The translations under genes were made by a program, and so were the position numbers. The notes below the pieces were generated by a model. It had not been told where the DNA came from and searched no databases. It saw only the letters and a program-made list of their open reading frames with translations. A DNA stretch of 64,000 bases from assembly GCF_021655555.1 (NCBI RefSeq), contig NZ_AP023086.1, positions 3,378,685 through 3,442,684 of the forward strand, in the 5' to 3' direction. This DNA comes from Marinagarivorans cellulosilyticus (GTDB lineage: Bacteria; Pseudomonadota; Gammaproteobacteria; Pseudomonadales; Cellvibrionaceae). Position 1 is the stretch's first letter; each line of letters begins with the position of its first letter. Below are positions 44,124 to 53,200 of this stretch, one piece after another.

Positions 44124-45281
44124 ATGGCGGCAAATGCGTTAATTTTATCGGGCGGTGGTGCGCGGGCTGCGTATCAAGCCGGAGTGCTGTTAGCGTTATC
44201 TGAATTGTTGCCGTGCTTAGAAAACCCATTCCCTATTATTTGCGGCACATCTGCTGGAGCGATTAATGCGCTGGCGATGGCTGCGCACCCGGGTACGTTT
44301 AATCAATCGGCACAAGATCTCGCGCAAACTTGGCGCGAGTTGGAAGTCGAGAAGGTGTATAAAACGGGGTGGGGCGATTTAACTAAGGGTTTATTTAAAG
44401 TTGCAGGTTCGTTGTTTCATCAGGGGGTGGCTCGCGGCAAGCCACTGGGCTTGTTGGATAATAGCCCCCTGCGAGATCTTCTTTCCGGTGTCATTCCTTT
44501 CGATAACATTCAAAACCGAGTGGACGCGGGTTTGCTTGAGGCTGTTTGCGTGACGGCGCTGGGGTATTCTTCTGGCGAGTCAGTGAGTTTTTTCCAGGGT
44601 AATCCTGCTTTGCGGGGTTGGCGCCGTGCGCGCCGCGTAGGCACGCCTTCACTGCTTACGGTTGAGCACTTATTGGCGTCATCGGCTATTCCGGCAGTAT
44701 TTCCAGCAGTACCTTTAAATAAAGAGTTTTTTGGGGATGGGGCTATGCGGCAGTTGGCGCCGTTAAGCCCAGCTTTGCATTTGGGTGCTAGCCGAATGTT
44801 TGTTATTGGGGTTAGTCATAACCCTATGAAGACTCGCTGGTTTAAACCTAAGCGTGCCCTCGATCATCCTCCCTCGATTGCTCAAATACTGGGGCAAATG
44901 TTTAACAGTGCTTTTATTGATACCCTAGAAGGGGATTTAGAGCACCTTGACCGCACCAATATGTTGCTAAAGCTCGCGGCCGATAAAGAGCTTTGCGAAA
45001 AAACGTATAACCTACGCCCAGTAGATACTCTAGTTATTACACCGTCAAAACCTATCGATAAAATTGCCGGCCGGCGCGTACGTGATTTGCCCAAAAGCTT
45101 ACGCTTTTTTATGCGTGCTGTTGGGGCTACGGCGCGTGGCGGTGGTGCCTCTGTTGCGAGTTATTTGTTGTTTTCGCATCAGTATTGTAACGAGCTTATG
45201 GAACTTGGTTACCAAGATGCCATGTGGGAAAAAGCGGCTATTGAAGATTTTTTTAGCCATCCTTGTCGCCTGCCGGAATAA
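44124..45281 (+). CDS. Patatin-like phospholipase
   Basis: Serine lipid acyl hydrolase of the patatin family. The oxyanion loop is SGGGARAAYQAG at the N-terminus, the nucleophile elbow GTSAGA near residue 41, and the catalytic Asp in FGDGAMR near 205. The C-terminal third (FFMRAVGATARGGGASVASYLLF and after) contains a hydrophobic stretch that could associate with the membrane. It has no signal peptide. It is a single gene; a mobile element has inserted 40 bases after its stop codon, leaving the coding region intact. Confidence 0.9.
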   Translation: MAANALILSGGGARAAYQAGVLLALSELLPCLENPFPIICGTSAGAINALAMAAHPGTFNQSAQDLAQTWRELEVEKVYKTGWGDLTKGLFKVAGSLFHQGVARGKPLGLLDNSPLRDLLSGVIPFDNIQNRVDAGLLEAVCVTALGYSSGESVSFFQGNPALRGWRRARRVGTPSLLTVEHLLASSAIPAVFPAVPLNKEFFGDGAMRQLAPLSPALHLGASRMFVIGVSHNPMKTRWFKPKRALDHPPSIAQILGQMFNSAFIDTLEGDLEHLDRTNMLLKLAADKELCEKTYNLRPVDTLVITPSKPIDKIAGRRVRDLPKSLRFFMRAVGATARGGGASVASYLLFSHQYCNELMELGYQDAMWEKAAIEDFFSHPCRLPE

Positions 45282-45314
45282 CTGCAACCTTTTGTTTTTG
45301 TGGCTATTAGCGGG

Positions 45315-45322
45315 CTTCTTCT
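45315..45322. repeat. Target-site duplication, left copy
   Basis: CTTCTTCT immediately before the left inverted repeat. The same 8 bases follow the right end at 46679-46686. Eight bases is the size expected for ISL3 family insertions. Confidence 0.9.
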
Positions 45323-46678
45323 GGGTCTTCTCCGCTTTAGTGAGGTAAAAAGAGATGCTAAGACCCGCCATATCCGTTGAAATGTAAGGTTCTCACGCCA
45401 CTACACTTAAACGAATATATGAGCCTTAACATCTCCAGCAAAATTTTGAGCCTTCCTGGTCAGCGTGTCAAACAAGTTCAGCATGACTTGGCCCTGCAAA
45501 GATTGACTATACACTGCAAGCGAGACCGTCGTTATAGAGCGATTGACCCGTCAAGTAATGAGGCGGCCAACATCAACCGATACTTGCGCAGAACGATCCG
45601 TGATGTCCCTTTGTGTGGCTTCGAGTGCTATTTGGAAGTTGAGCTCGCTCAAGTTGTGACGACTTGCGGTAGGCGTCTAATGGAGGCTTGCGAATTTGTC
45701 GATACAGGCAATCGCTATACTCAAAGATTTTGCCAGTTGGTGAGCGGATTGTGTCGCCATATGAGTATCAGCACGGTCAGTCGGCACCTAAAGCTACGAT
45801 GGGAAACGGTGAAAAATATGGATAAATTTCACCTAGAGAAAACGTTGCCTGCACTTAATCCTGAAAAATTAATTGACTTAAAATATCTTGGGGTCGATGA
45901 AGTCGCTAGAGCCAAAGGCCATGATTATATGACGGTGATTTATGACATGGAATCCGGTCATTTAATTGGCGTTGAGACAGGCCGTAAAGCCGAGGTGTTG
46001 ACAGCGTTTCTAAAGCGCTTACCAGCACAAACCGCTGAAAACATAGAGGCGGTAGCCATGGATATGGGGCCAGCCTATCAAAAATCGGTACGCGAATGCT
46101 TGCCTAATGCTGACATTGTTTTCGATCGGTTTCATGTGATGCAAAACTACAGTAAAGCCATGAGCAATCAGCGTAGGATCGAGTTCAGAAAGGCGGATCG
46201 CGCAGGCAAAGAGCAGCTTAAAGGTACCCACTACCTGTTGTTAAAAAATGCCGACAAGTTAAATGATAAACAAGCCAATAAACTCCAGACATTGCTCGAA
46301 AATAATTCCAATATCAATACACTTTATATACTCAAAGAGCAGCTCCAAGCTTTGTGGAATGCAGGGAATTATGACGCCATGATGAATGCATTGGAGCAGT
46401 GGTGCGACATCGCGGAACAGACGAATATGCTCTATCTCAAGAAATTTGCAAAGTCACTAAGGAAGCATAGCGTAGGCATTTGTAACTACGGAAAACACGG
46501 GCTGACTAGCGCCAGAATTGAAGCCGGCAATGTCAGCATTGGCATGATTCGCAAGCGAGCAAGAGGCATCAAGGATACCGAGTACTTCAAGCTAAAAATA
46601 AGGCAATCATCGATGCCTGACGAGCAATCCATGTTCTATGGAAGCCACTAGATCACCTCACTAAAGCGGAGAAGAGCC
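45323..46678 (+). mobile_element. ISL3 family insertion sequence, intact (1356 bp)
   Basis: The ends are imperfect 24-base inverted repeats with one mismatch (left starts GGGTCTTCTCCGCTTTAGTG; right, read inward, GGCTCTTCTCCGCTTTAGTG). It has one transposase gene and an 8-bp direct duplication of target CTTCTTCT on both flanks (45315-45322 and 46679-46686). The near-perfect ends, uninterrupted frame and exact duplication indicate a recent insertion. It landed between the patatin gene and fleQ and breaks no coding frame that I can see. Confidence 0.95.
45419..46651 (+). CDS. tnp: ISL3 family transposase
   Basis: DDE transposase of the ISL3 group. The start could be ATG 45419 (MSLNISSKILSLPGQ) or TTG 45377, which adds 14 residues; the first is more usual. 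The N-terminal zinc/helix region (CxxCG-like CGFECYLEVEL area) is followed by catalytic motifs: D in DEVARAKGHDYMTVIYD, D in DMGPAYQKSVRECLP and FDRFHVMQ, and the Glu in SARIEAGNVSIGMI near the C-terminus. The frame is intact (about 410 residues), so the element may be active. Confidence 0.93.
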   Translation: MSLNISSKILSLPGQRVKQVQHDLALQRLTIHCKRDRRYRAIDPSSNEAANINRYLRRTIRDVPLCGFECYLEVELAQVVTTCGRRLMEACEFVDTGNRYTQRFCQLVSGLCRHMSISTVSRHLKLRWETVKNMDKFHLEKTLPALNPEKLIDLKYLGVDEVARAKGHDYMTVIYDMESGHLIGVETGRKAEVLTAFLKRLPAQTAENIEAVAMDMGPAYQKSVRECLPNADIVFDRFHVMQNYSKAMSNQRRIEFRKADRAGKEQLKGTHYLLLKNADKLNDKQANKLQTLLENNSNINTLYILKEQLQALWNAGNYDAMMNALEQWCDIAEQTNMLYLKKFAKSLRKHSVGICNYGKHGLTSARIEAGNVSIGMIRKRARGIKDTEYFKLKIRQSSMPDEQSMFYGSH

Positions 46679-46686
46679 CTTCTTCT
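46679..46686. repeat. Target-site duplication, right copy
   Basis: CTTCTTCT immediately after the right inverted repeat, matching the left copy at 45315-45322. Confidence 0.9.
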
Positions 46687-46881
46687 GACTAAACGCGCTA
46701 TTTTTCGTTTTGACGCATCCTTTTTTCTTCTGGCACCCCAAAATATTTCGTCAGTTATTTGACTGTAGCTAGTTTGTTGACTATTACTTAGGTAATACCA
46801 AAGACTATAAATATATTGTCAATAACAAAGCACACCCGTGGTGCATTGGTGGCAAGGCTGCCTGAAGTGGAGTAGACGTTG

Positions 46882-48345
46882 ATGCTGGGCGAAAATTACG
46901 TTCTTTTAATTGAAGATAATCCTGAAGTTAAGCAAGCTACAAGCTTAATTTTCCATTTTATGGGGGAGCAATTAACAACCCTAACTTATGCTGAATGGAA
47001 ACGTAATGCTGATGAGTTAGCAAAACATGCCGGCGATTTATCGGCCATTGTCTTTGGCAGTACGCAAAACAGTGGTTCTAATAATGTCGCCAATTTAGAG
47101 CAAGAAATGCAGGGCATAAAAGCCCGCTTTTCTGCCACAGCGGTTTTAACCTTAGGGCAGGGGTACGAAGAAGAGGTCGCAACCCTTGATGATACGCTCA
47201 AACGCCGAGTGCTCACGCAACTGCCTTACCCATTTGGCTATTCGGCTTTTGTTGATGGTCTTCATCGTGCGCAGCGTTTTAATCAAGCTTATGCTAATGC
47301 ATCTCAGGCTCCATCTCAGCGGCCAGTTCATTTATTTAGAAGCCTTGTAGGTACCAGCCAAGAAATTCAAACGGTACGGCAGGTTATGGCACAAGTTGCC
47401 GATACTGACGTGACTGTTTTAATTGAAGGCGAGTCGGGCACGGGCAAAGAAGTTGTTGCTCGAAATTTACATTACCATTCCCCTCGACGAGAAGGCCCGT
47501 TTGTACCGGTTAATTGCGGAGCGATACCTGGTGAATTGTTAGAAAGCGAGTTGTTCGGGCACGAAAAAGGCGCATTTACTGGCGCAATTAGCGCGCGAGC
47601 AGGTCGCTTCGAAATGGCCGAAGGTGGTACGCTTTTCCTTGATGAAATTGGTGATATGCCATTGCATATGCAGGTGAAAATCTTGCGGGTATTGCAGGAA
47701 AAAACGTTTGAGCGTGTAGGGGGTAACAAAACATTTACAACGAATGTACGCATTATTGCCGCAACGCACCGCAACCTAGATACCATGATTGCAGATGGCG
47801 GCTTTCGTGAGGATTTGTACTACAGGCTAAATGTATTTCCTATTCAAATGCCATCGCTTAAAGAGCGTGCAGAAGATATCCCCTTGCTCATTAATGAATT
47901 AGTCTCGCGTTTAGAAAGCGAACAGCGCGGTTCAGTGCGTTTTAATTCGGCGGCAATTTTAAGTTTATGTAAATATGCATGGCCAGGTAATGTGCGAGAA
48001 TTGGCTAATTTGGTCGAGCGCATGGCAATTATGCATCCCTTTGGTGTTGTTGGCGCGCAAGATTTACCAGAGAAATATCGCCATAGCGATAGCCACGAAG
48101 AAGATGATTTTGATGTTGATGCAGAGCATATTGCCGCAACACCAAGCGTTGTAAGTATGAGCGACCGTGCGCTGTTACCTGAAGATGGCATCGATTTAAA
48201 AGAGTATATTACAGGCCTAGAGCAAAACCTTATTAAGCAAGCGCTTGATGACTCTGGCGGTGTGGTTGCGCGTGCAGCAGAGCGTTTGGCTATTAGGCGT
48301 ACTACATTGGTCGAAAAAATGCGTAAGTATGGCATGAGCCGATAA
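46882..48345 (+). CDS. fleQ: Sigma-54-dependent regulator FleQ
   Basis: Master regulator of flagellar and exopolysaccharide genes, and a c-di-GMP receptor in pseudomonads. The start is ATG 46882 rather than the TTG just before it. A FleQ N-terminal domain lacking a phospho-Asp (VLLIEDNPEVKQATSLIFHFMGEQ) is followed by an AAA+ domain with Walker A GESGTGKEV near 180, GAFTGA near 231 and LFRSLVGTS near 150. The LFRS motif and the ARNLHYHS arginine match residues that bind c-di-GMP in FleQ. A C-terminal Fis-type helix-turn-helix (RAAERLAIRRTTLVEKMRKYG) ends it. 487 residues. No other flagellar genes are adjacent. Confidence 0.88.
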   Translation: MLGENYVLLIEDNPEVKQATSLIFHFMGEQLTTLTYAEWKRNADELAKHAGDLSAIVFGSTQNSGSNNVANLEQEMQGIKARFSATAVLTLGQGYEEEVATLDDTLKRRVLTQLPYPFGYSAFVDGLHRAQRFNQAYANASQAPSQRPVHLFRSLVGTSQEIQTVRQVMAQVADTDVTVLIEGESGTGKEVVARNLHYHSPRREGPFVPVNCGAIPGELLESELFGHEKGAFTGAISARAGRFEMAEGGTLFLDEIGDMPLHMQVKILRVLQEKTFERVGGNKTFTTNVRIIAATHRNLDTMIADGGFREDLYYRLNVFPIQMPSLKERAEDIPLLINELVSRLESEQRGSVRFNSAAILSLCKYAWPGNVRELANLVERMAIMHPFGVVGAQDLPEKYRHSDSHEEDDFDVDAEHIAATPSVVSMSDRALLPEDGIDLKEYITGLEQNLIKQALDDSGGVVARAAERLAIRRTTLVEKMRKYGMSR

Positions 48346-48346
48346 A

Positions 48347-48523
48347 CTAAAACTTGGCGCTCATGCCGATAAGGTAGCGTGCGCCGGTATATTCATTTTT
48401 AATGACGCGGTTTTTATAAATAGAAAATAACCGCGTTTTTTCTTTAAGCACATTAGTACCTTCAGCAAATACTGATAAATATGGTGTGATGTGGTAACGC
48501 AAGTTTACGTCGAGTTGGCCCTA
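48347..48523 (-). pseudogene. C-terminal tail of the TonB receptor, cut off by a TAG codon
   Basis: In frame with the receptor gene and directly after its TAG (48521-48523), 57 further codons run to a second stop at 48347-48349. They read as a typical receptor C-terminus: GQLDVNLRYHI, SVFAEGTNVL, then TGARYLIGMSAKF with a terminal phenylalanine, the signal for outer-membrane insertion. The tail has no start of its own. The simplest reading is that a TAT or TAC tyrosine codon became TAG. Confidence 0.88.
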
Positions 48524-51500
48524 ACTTTGTGCGCTTTCGGGTTGTGATTGTGCACCCACTACGGCTCGAAGGTATTCTTGCCGCCAATTAAAACTGGCCC
48601 TTGCTGAAAAGCGCGAGTTTTCGTAAAAACCAACAAGGTTATATGTTGTAGGTGAAAGCCCTTCTATAGCGAAGGTCTGTGTGCCGGTATTGGTTTCATC
48701 GATTAAAAATTGTGCACTGCTTGCTGTGTAAGTGTAGTTTGCTTGCAGGCCCCAGCCACTGAGGAAGGTATGCTGCAGTGCAAACTCTAAACCATTGGCC
48801 TTGGCAGATTCCTGGTTAGTCGGTTGTATTTGTGTAAAGTGAGTGCCGTCAATTTCGATACTTTGGCTGCCGGCGCTAACAAAATGACTGATTGATTTAT
48901 AATATAAGTTGATGCCAATAAAGCTATTTTCTTTGAAATACCATTCAGCGGCTAAATCGGTATTGATGGATTCGTAAGGTAATAAGTTAGGGTTACCCTG
49001 GTACTGAATAGCGCTTCCAGCCCTCGGGTGTAAACGTGCTTCTTGTCCTAGATCGTATAGGTTGGGCCTGGTAATTGTTTTACTGCTAGAAAGGCGAAAA
49101 TACCACAAGGCTGAAGGGTTAAAAGAAAAATTCACCGAGGGTAAAACGTGATCATAGCGGTGCTTGTTGGTATAGGGTTGGTCCGCTAAATAAGTGATAT
49201 CTAGTTGGTCATCATCACTGGCCCGTACAATAGACGCCACTTGCGCTTGTGTGCCCTGGGCGATAGTTTCTGTTGTGCTATAGCGTGCGCCTATATTTCC
49301 CGACCACAATAAAGATCCCCATTGCCCTGCTAAATCTAATTGCCCAAATACGGAATTGACGGTTACTGCGATGCGGTAACTGGCGCGTTCGAGCTCAATG
49401 GCATCAAAGCCAATTCCGCTAAAACTATCGGTTATGCCAAAACGGTCGCGAATCGTTTGCGGGTCAATAGGGCCGGCATTGATAAAGGCATCGCTTTCGA
49501 GAATGGTTGTTAATGTATCGATATCATAGCGGTACCAAGCATTTGGTGCTTGATGATCTAGCCCGCCTGCAAAATCAGCGGTTATCGGCACGACTTGAAA
49601 AACATCAGAATACTCAAGGCCAAGCGCGGCGAGAGCGTGTGCTGAAAAAACATTGTGCCTGCCGCAGTAAGCGCAGTTGCGCGGGTAGGTGGTTTCTAAG
49701 CTTGTGTATTGTTTGACTCGGCGGTGCTGCAACACGCCCCCCGTAAAAGCCTTTAAGCCGTCGTTATTATCAAGCTCCCATTTTGATGTGATTTCAAACT
49801 CTCGAATAGTGTCTTGAGTATTGCCGCCAAAGCGACCTAAAAAGTGTGCTGCGAGTGGGTGGTCTGTAACTTGGCTGTCACCAAAGCTGTAACTTGGGGC
49901 TTGCGTGGTGGTGCCTAAAGTCCATTTCGCATCACTCGTGGCGCTAAAGCCTTGCGACGAAAAAGGTAGGCCGCCGGTCAAATTTTCTGCCTGGCTATAG
50001 GCGTAGTCTAACGTGATTTGATAGGGGCTTTGGCTTTGGGGAAAGTGACTGTCCCATTCGAGATTGATGCCGTACAGCTCGTTGGCAACGGGCCGACTTT
50101 TATCAACAAGAATGCTGTCGTTACCTTGGGCGCTGCCCCCGAGTTGCTGGCGAATATCATCAGGTAATTGAGCGAGCGTATCTTTGCCGGCACGCACAAA
50201 CTGTGTTGCGGTATTGTTTTCGTCAAGGGATATCTCTAAAAAGCTGTCTTCAAAATAAGCTTGAAAACCTGACAGCATGGCGCTGTCGTTAAAGCGCGTG
50301 GAGAGAATATCGATACTGCTATTGAGCGAGGCGCCAGTGTCCACCCTCCATTGTGCCTGCCCGGCAATAACCATACTGGTTTGTTCTCGTTCGGCTTCCG
50401 TTTGGTACAGTCGAAAAGAGCGAGGAACATAAGCATTTTTGATGGTATCCACTTGCTCTTTATTTTCGCTGAGTACTCTAATATCTGTATTTCGGAAGCC
50501 TTCAGTCGAGTAGCCCTGAGTGCGATTGCTACGATTGCTATCGACAATTGCTGCTAAAATGCCAACCTTTGAATTACCCGTTTGCCGGTTATGACTGGCT
50601 AGAGCAAATGTTTCAAGGGTGTTCTTGTGACTAATTGAGTTTTGCGTTATCTGGCCGCTAGCGGCAAAGTAGCTTAAGTCTTTGCTATTAATGAAGTCGA
50701 AAGGGCGCGGGGTTGTTAATTGAATATTGGCGCCGATGCTCCCATCTTGCTGTATTGCATTAGGAGTTTTTAAAACCTGTGCTTGTGATATTAATTTGGC
50801 CGGCAATATATCAAATGAAAATCCGCGCTCTTGGTTGTCTGTGGCGATTGTTCTGCCGTTAATTAGTGTTGTGTTAAATTCCGGGCCAAACCCCCTAACT
50901 GTAAGGTATTGGCCTTCGCCACCATTACGTTCAATGGCTACGCCGGTAATACGTTGTAGAGCTTCTGCAACATTTGCATCGGGGAATTTGCCAATATCCT
51001 GTGCTTGAATAACATCAATAACGCCTTCGTAGTGCCGTTTAATAAATAGCGAGCGTTGCAAACTCGAGCGGTAGCCCGTGACTAAGGTTTCTTCTAGGTA
51101 AGGTGTTGTTATGGCCATAGGCGGGGGTATTTGAGGTGGCATAGCTTGCAGATCGCGAGCGATAAGAGTAAATATGCCCGCCTTGTTTTTAGACGCTGCG
51201 TAAGGCGTGTCTTTTAATAGTGCGCCAAGGGCTTGTTGAATCGTGTACAGCCCAATAACTGGGTGGCCATAGCTATTTTGCACCAAGTCATAATCGTAAA
51301 TTATGGAAATATCGGCCTGCTCTGCAATACTGTTAAGGGCGATATCGAGTGTGCTTGGGGGAATAAAAAATTCAAGAAAGTTTTTTTCAGTTGCGAATAA
51401 TCCAACTGAATGACTCAATAAAAATAAACAAAACAACCATGCTTTTGCTATTGATTTAACGCTTTTGTGGGCTTGCTGTCCTTGTCTGTTAGTTGCGAAG

Positions 51501-51562
51501 TGGGGTTTCAACCGCTTAACGTTCGGTGAGGACAATGGCGCCCGTTTCGTCGGTATGGGCAT
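48521..51562 (-). CDS. TonB-dependent receptor with STN domain, ending at a premature TAG
   Basis: Outer-membrane receptor of the TonB-Xanth-Caul type, usually used for carbohydrate or related uptake. Begins at ATG 51562 (a TTG at 51565 is in frame). Signal peptide (AWLFCLFLLSHSVGLFA, near 40-58), STN secretin/TonB N-terminal domain (about 65-135), TonB-box-like EETLVTGYRSSL near 158, plug domain (PDANVAEALQRITGVAIERNGGEGQYLTVRG) and a beta-barrel to the TAG at residue 1014. The barrel is truncated by 57 residues relative to the frame's natural end. It is third in an operon after an ECF sigma factor and a FecR, and overlaps fecR by 47 bases. Confidence 0.9.
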   Translation of the reverse strand: MPIPTKRAPLSSPNVKRLKPHFATNRQGQQAHKSVKSIAKAWLFCLFLLSHSVGLFATEKNFLEFFIPPSTLDIALNSIAEQADISIIYDYDLVQNSYGHPVIGLYTIQQALGALLKDTPYAASKNKAGIFTLIARDLQAMPPQIPPPMAITTPYLEETLVTGYRSSLQRSLFIKRHYEGVIDVIQAQDIGKFPDANVAEALQRITGVAIERNGGEGQYLTVRGFGPEFNTTLINGRTIATDNQERGFSFDILPAKLISQAQVLKTPNAIQQDGSIGANIQLTTPRPFDFINSKDLSYFAASGQITQNSISHKNTLETFALASHNRQTGNSKVGILAAIVDSNRSNRTQGYSTEGFRNTDIRVLSENKEQVDTIKNAYVPRSFRLYQTEAEREQTSMVIAGQAQWRVDTGASLNSSIDILSTRFNDSAMLSGFQAYFEDSFLEISLDENNTATQFVRAGKDTLAQLPDDIRQQLGGSAQGNDSILVDKSRPVANELYGINLEWDSHFPQSQSPYQITLDYAYSQAENLTGGLPFSSQGFSATSDAKWTLGTTTQAPSYSFGDSQVTDHPLAAHFLGRFGGNTQDTIREFEITSKWELDNNDGLKAFTGGVLQHRRVKQYTSLETTYPRNCAYCGRHNVFSAHALAALGLEYSDVFQVVPITADFAGGLDHQAPNAWYRYDIDTLTTILESDAFINAGPIDPQTIRDRFGITDSFSGIGFDAIELERASYRIAVTVNSVFGQLDLAGQWGSLLWSGNIGARYSTTETIAQGTQAQVASIVRASDDDQLDITYLADQPYTNKHRYDHVLPSVNFSFNPSALWYFRLSSSKTITRPNLYDLGQEARLHPRAGSAIQYQGNPNLLPYESINTDLAAEWYFKENSFIGINLYYKSISHFVSAGSQSIEIDGTHFTQIQPTNQESAKANGLEFALQHTFLSGWGLQANYTYTASSAQFLIDETNTGTQTFAIEGLSPTTYNLVGFYENSRFSARASFNWRQEYLRAVVGAQSQPESAQS

Positions 51563-52511
51563 CAATATTGAATTGGGATGTCAGGGTGCTTAAAAAGGCA
51601 TTCACATCATTAGCTTTGAAATAACCGCCGATGCGTTTATTTGCCAGTGCGGGTGATGCAATTATGAAGGTGCTGCCCGAATACCGACTGAGTTCAGTAA
51701 CGACCTGTGCTAATTCTTCGCCGTTAAACTGTAGCATAGCTTGTTGCCAGGCAAGCTTTTGTCGTATCTCATTTGCAGATACGTTGGAGACCTGAAGATT
51801 GTTTTCAGCATTTAATTGTGCCAGTTGGCCTTGGTCTAAAAAGGCAATTGTGTTGCTGCTGGCTTGTTGAGTATTGGCAAGCTCAACACGGCCTTCGGTT
51901 ACCATCACTTCAATGGCGCTATTTTTTTTAGCAAAAACTGTGAATGCGGTTCCTACTGCGCGAACCATTTTATTGTTTGCAGTAACTTCAAAGGGACGTT
52001 TTTTATCTTTAAATACTTCAAAAAAAGCTTCACCTTGAATTAAGGTTATTGCTCTCGTTTGGTTGTTGTAGTGCGCTTGGAGGCTACTGCCGGTATTTAA
52101 TGTAACAATAGAGCCATCGGGTAATGTAATTGTCTTTTGTTCGCCTATTTCCGTTTGATAAATAATTGGCTCGGCAATAGGATTTTGGTGGCGGGCTGTT
52201 ATTACAAATGTAATTACTAGCAGGCAAAATATTGCTGCTACGGGGCTTAGTATTTTAAGCGATATTGCTGTTTTAGGTTTGCTTGCATAGGTGGGGGTAA
52301 CTTGCGTTATATTGCTGGCCGATAACTCGGGCAGCTGGTTAATGCTAATTTGCCAGCGTGCCAGGCGCTCAAACGCAATTTTGTGCTCCGGCTTGGCTTT
52401 AACCCAGTGCATAAATTCAGCATGTTCTTGAGGCGATAACGGGCTGTTGTCTATTTTAACAACCCAAAGGCTTGCTTGGTGCTCGATGGCTTTATGTGAT
52501 GGCTGGCTCAT
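51516..52511 (-). CDS. FecR family anti-sigma/sigma regulator
   Basis: FecR-like inner-membrane regulator: an N-terminal cytoplasmic domain of the DUF4880 kind (ASLWVVKIDNSPLSPQEHAEFMHWV), one transmembrane helix near 90-108 (LKILSPVAAIFCLLVITFVI), a periplasmic FecR domain (YQTEIGEQKTITLPDGSIVTLNTGS), and a C-terminal STN-like DUF4974 domain. It would relay a signal from the STN domain of the receptor to the sigma factor. It lies 32 bases after the sigma gene and overlaps the receptor start. 331 residues. Confidence 0.92.
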   Translation of the reverse strand: MSQPSHKAIEHQASLWVVKIDNSPLSPQEHAEFMHWVKAKPEHKIAFERLARWQISINQLPELSASNITQVTPTYASKPKTAISLKILSPVAAIFCLLVITFVITARHQNPIAEPIIYQTEIGEQKTITLPDGSIVTLNTGSSLQAHYNNQTRAITLIQGEAFFEVFKDKKRPFEVTANNKMVRAVGTAFTVFAKKNSAIEVMVTEGRVELANTQQASSNTIAFLDQGQLAQLNAENNLQVSNVSANEIRQKLAWQQAMLQFNGEELAQVVTELSRYSGSTFIIASPALANKRIGGYFKANDVNAFLSTLTSQFNIDAHTDETGAIVLTER

Positions 52512-52543
52512 AACATTTTGAAGGCTAGGTTAAAAGTAAAAAA

Positions 52544-53200
52544 TTAAACTTCAGCGGCTAATGCTCGGGTGGAGGCTTTGCGCTGTTTTAAATAATCTAG
52601 CTTTTCAAGTTCGTTGGCGCAGCGGCGCAGACCTTTGGCGATGTGTTTTTCAACGGTGCTTTCAGTGATCTTCATTATTTTGGCAATTTCCTTTTGGCTG
52701 CATCCATGTACATGCTTAAGTAAAAAAGCTCGCTGACACTGCTCTGGCAACGTGTTGGCTGCTTGAATAAAAGCATTAAAACGATTTCGATTATAAACAC
52801 TTTCTTCGGGGCTCGGCGCCGGGCTCTCTAGGGTGTCTAGTTCTGATTCCAGCTCGCTAAGTACATTACCTAGGTTGTTTTGGTGTTTTGTGCGCTCTTT
52901 GAGTGCGAGATTACGGGCAACGACAAAAAGGTAATCTTCGAGTGAGTGAATATCGCTACGCTTGCTGGCGCTTAACCCCCTGACAAACGCTTCTTGTAAT
53001 AAATCATCGGTATCTTGGTTCGACAGCATAATCCGAGTGACAACTTTTCGTAGAGACGGTAAAGCCTTTAAAAAAACTTCAGCGAAGTGGGGCTTAGCTT
53101 GCGCGTGAGTTTTTGGGTTGCGTGCTGTGGCGCCGCTTTTGTTTGATGCTGCTGAGGCGTTGTTACGCTCGTGCTTTTTGTTATTTTTTGTTGTGTTCAT
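52544..53200 (-). CDS. ECF sigma-70 factor, FecI-like
   Basis: Extracytoplasmic function sigma factor expected to activate the receptor operon when released by FecR. Region 2 is visible as DTDDLLQEAFVRGL and the region 4 helix-turn-helix as CSQKEIAKIMKITESTVEKHIAKGLRR. A hydrophilic N-terminal extension (rich in N, K and S, about 45 residues) precedes region 2, longer than in most FecI. The annotated ATG at 53200 has no clear Shine-Dalgarno and an internal start is possible. First gene of the operon, followed by fecR and the receptor. Confidence 0.9.
   Translation of the reverse strand: MNTTKNNKKHERNNASAASNKSGATARNPKTHAQAKPHFAEVFLKALPSLRKVVTRIMLSNQDTDDLLQEAFVRGLSASKRSDIHSLEDYLFVVARNLALKERTKHQNNLGNVLSELESELDTLESPAPSPEESVYNRNRFNAFIQAANTLPEQCQRAFLLKHVHGCSQKEIAKIMKITESTVEKHIAKGLRRCANELEKLDYLKQRKASTRALAAEV

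Noticed and set aside
45308..46705. A terminator of the patatin gene split by the insertion sequence
   Set aside because: Joining the flanks gives only TAGCG/CGCTA with a long loop before TTTTT, too weak to support.
48347..48523. A frameshift in the TonB receptor gene
   Set aside because: The tail is in the same frame as the rest, so the break is a stop codon and not a shift.
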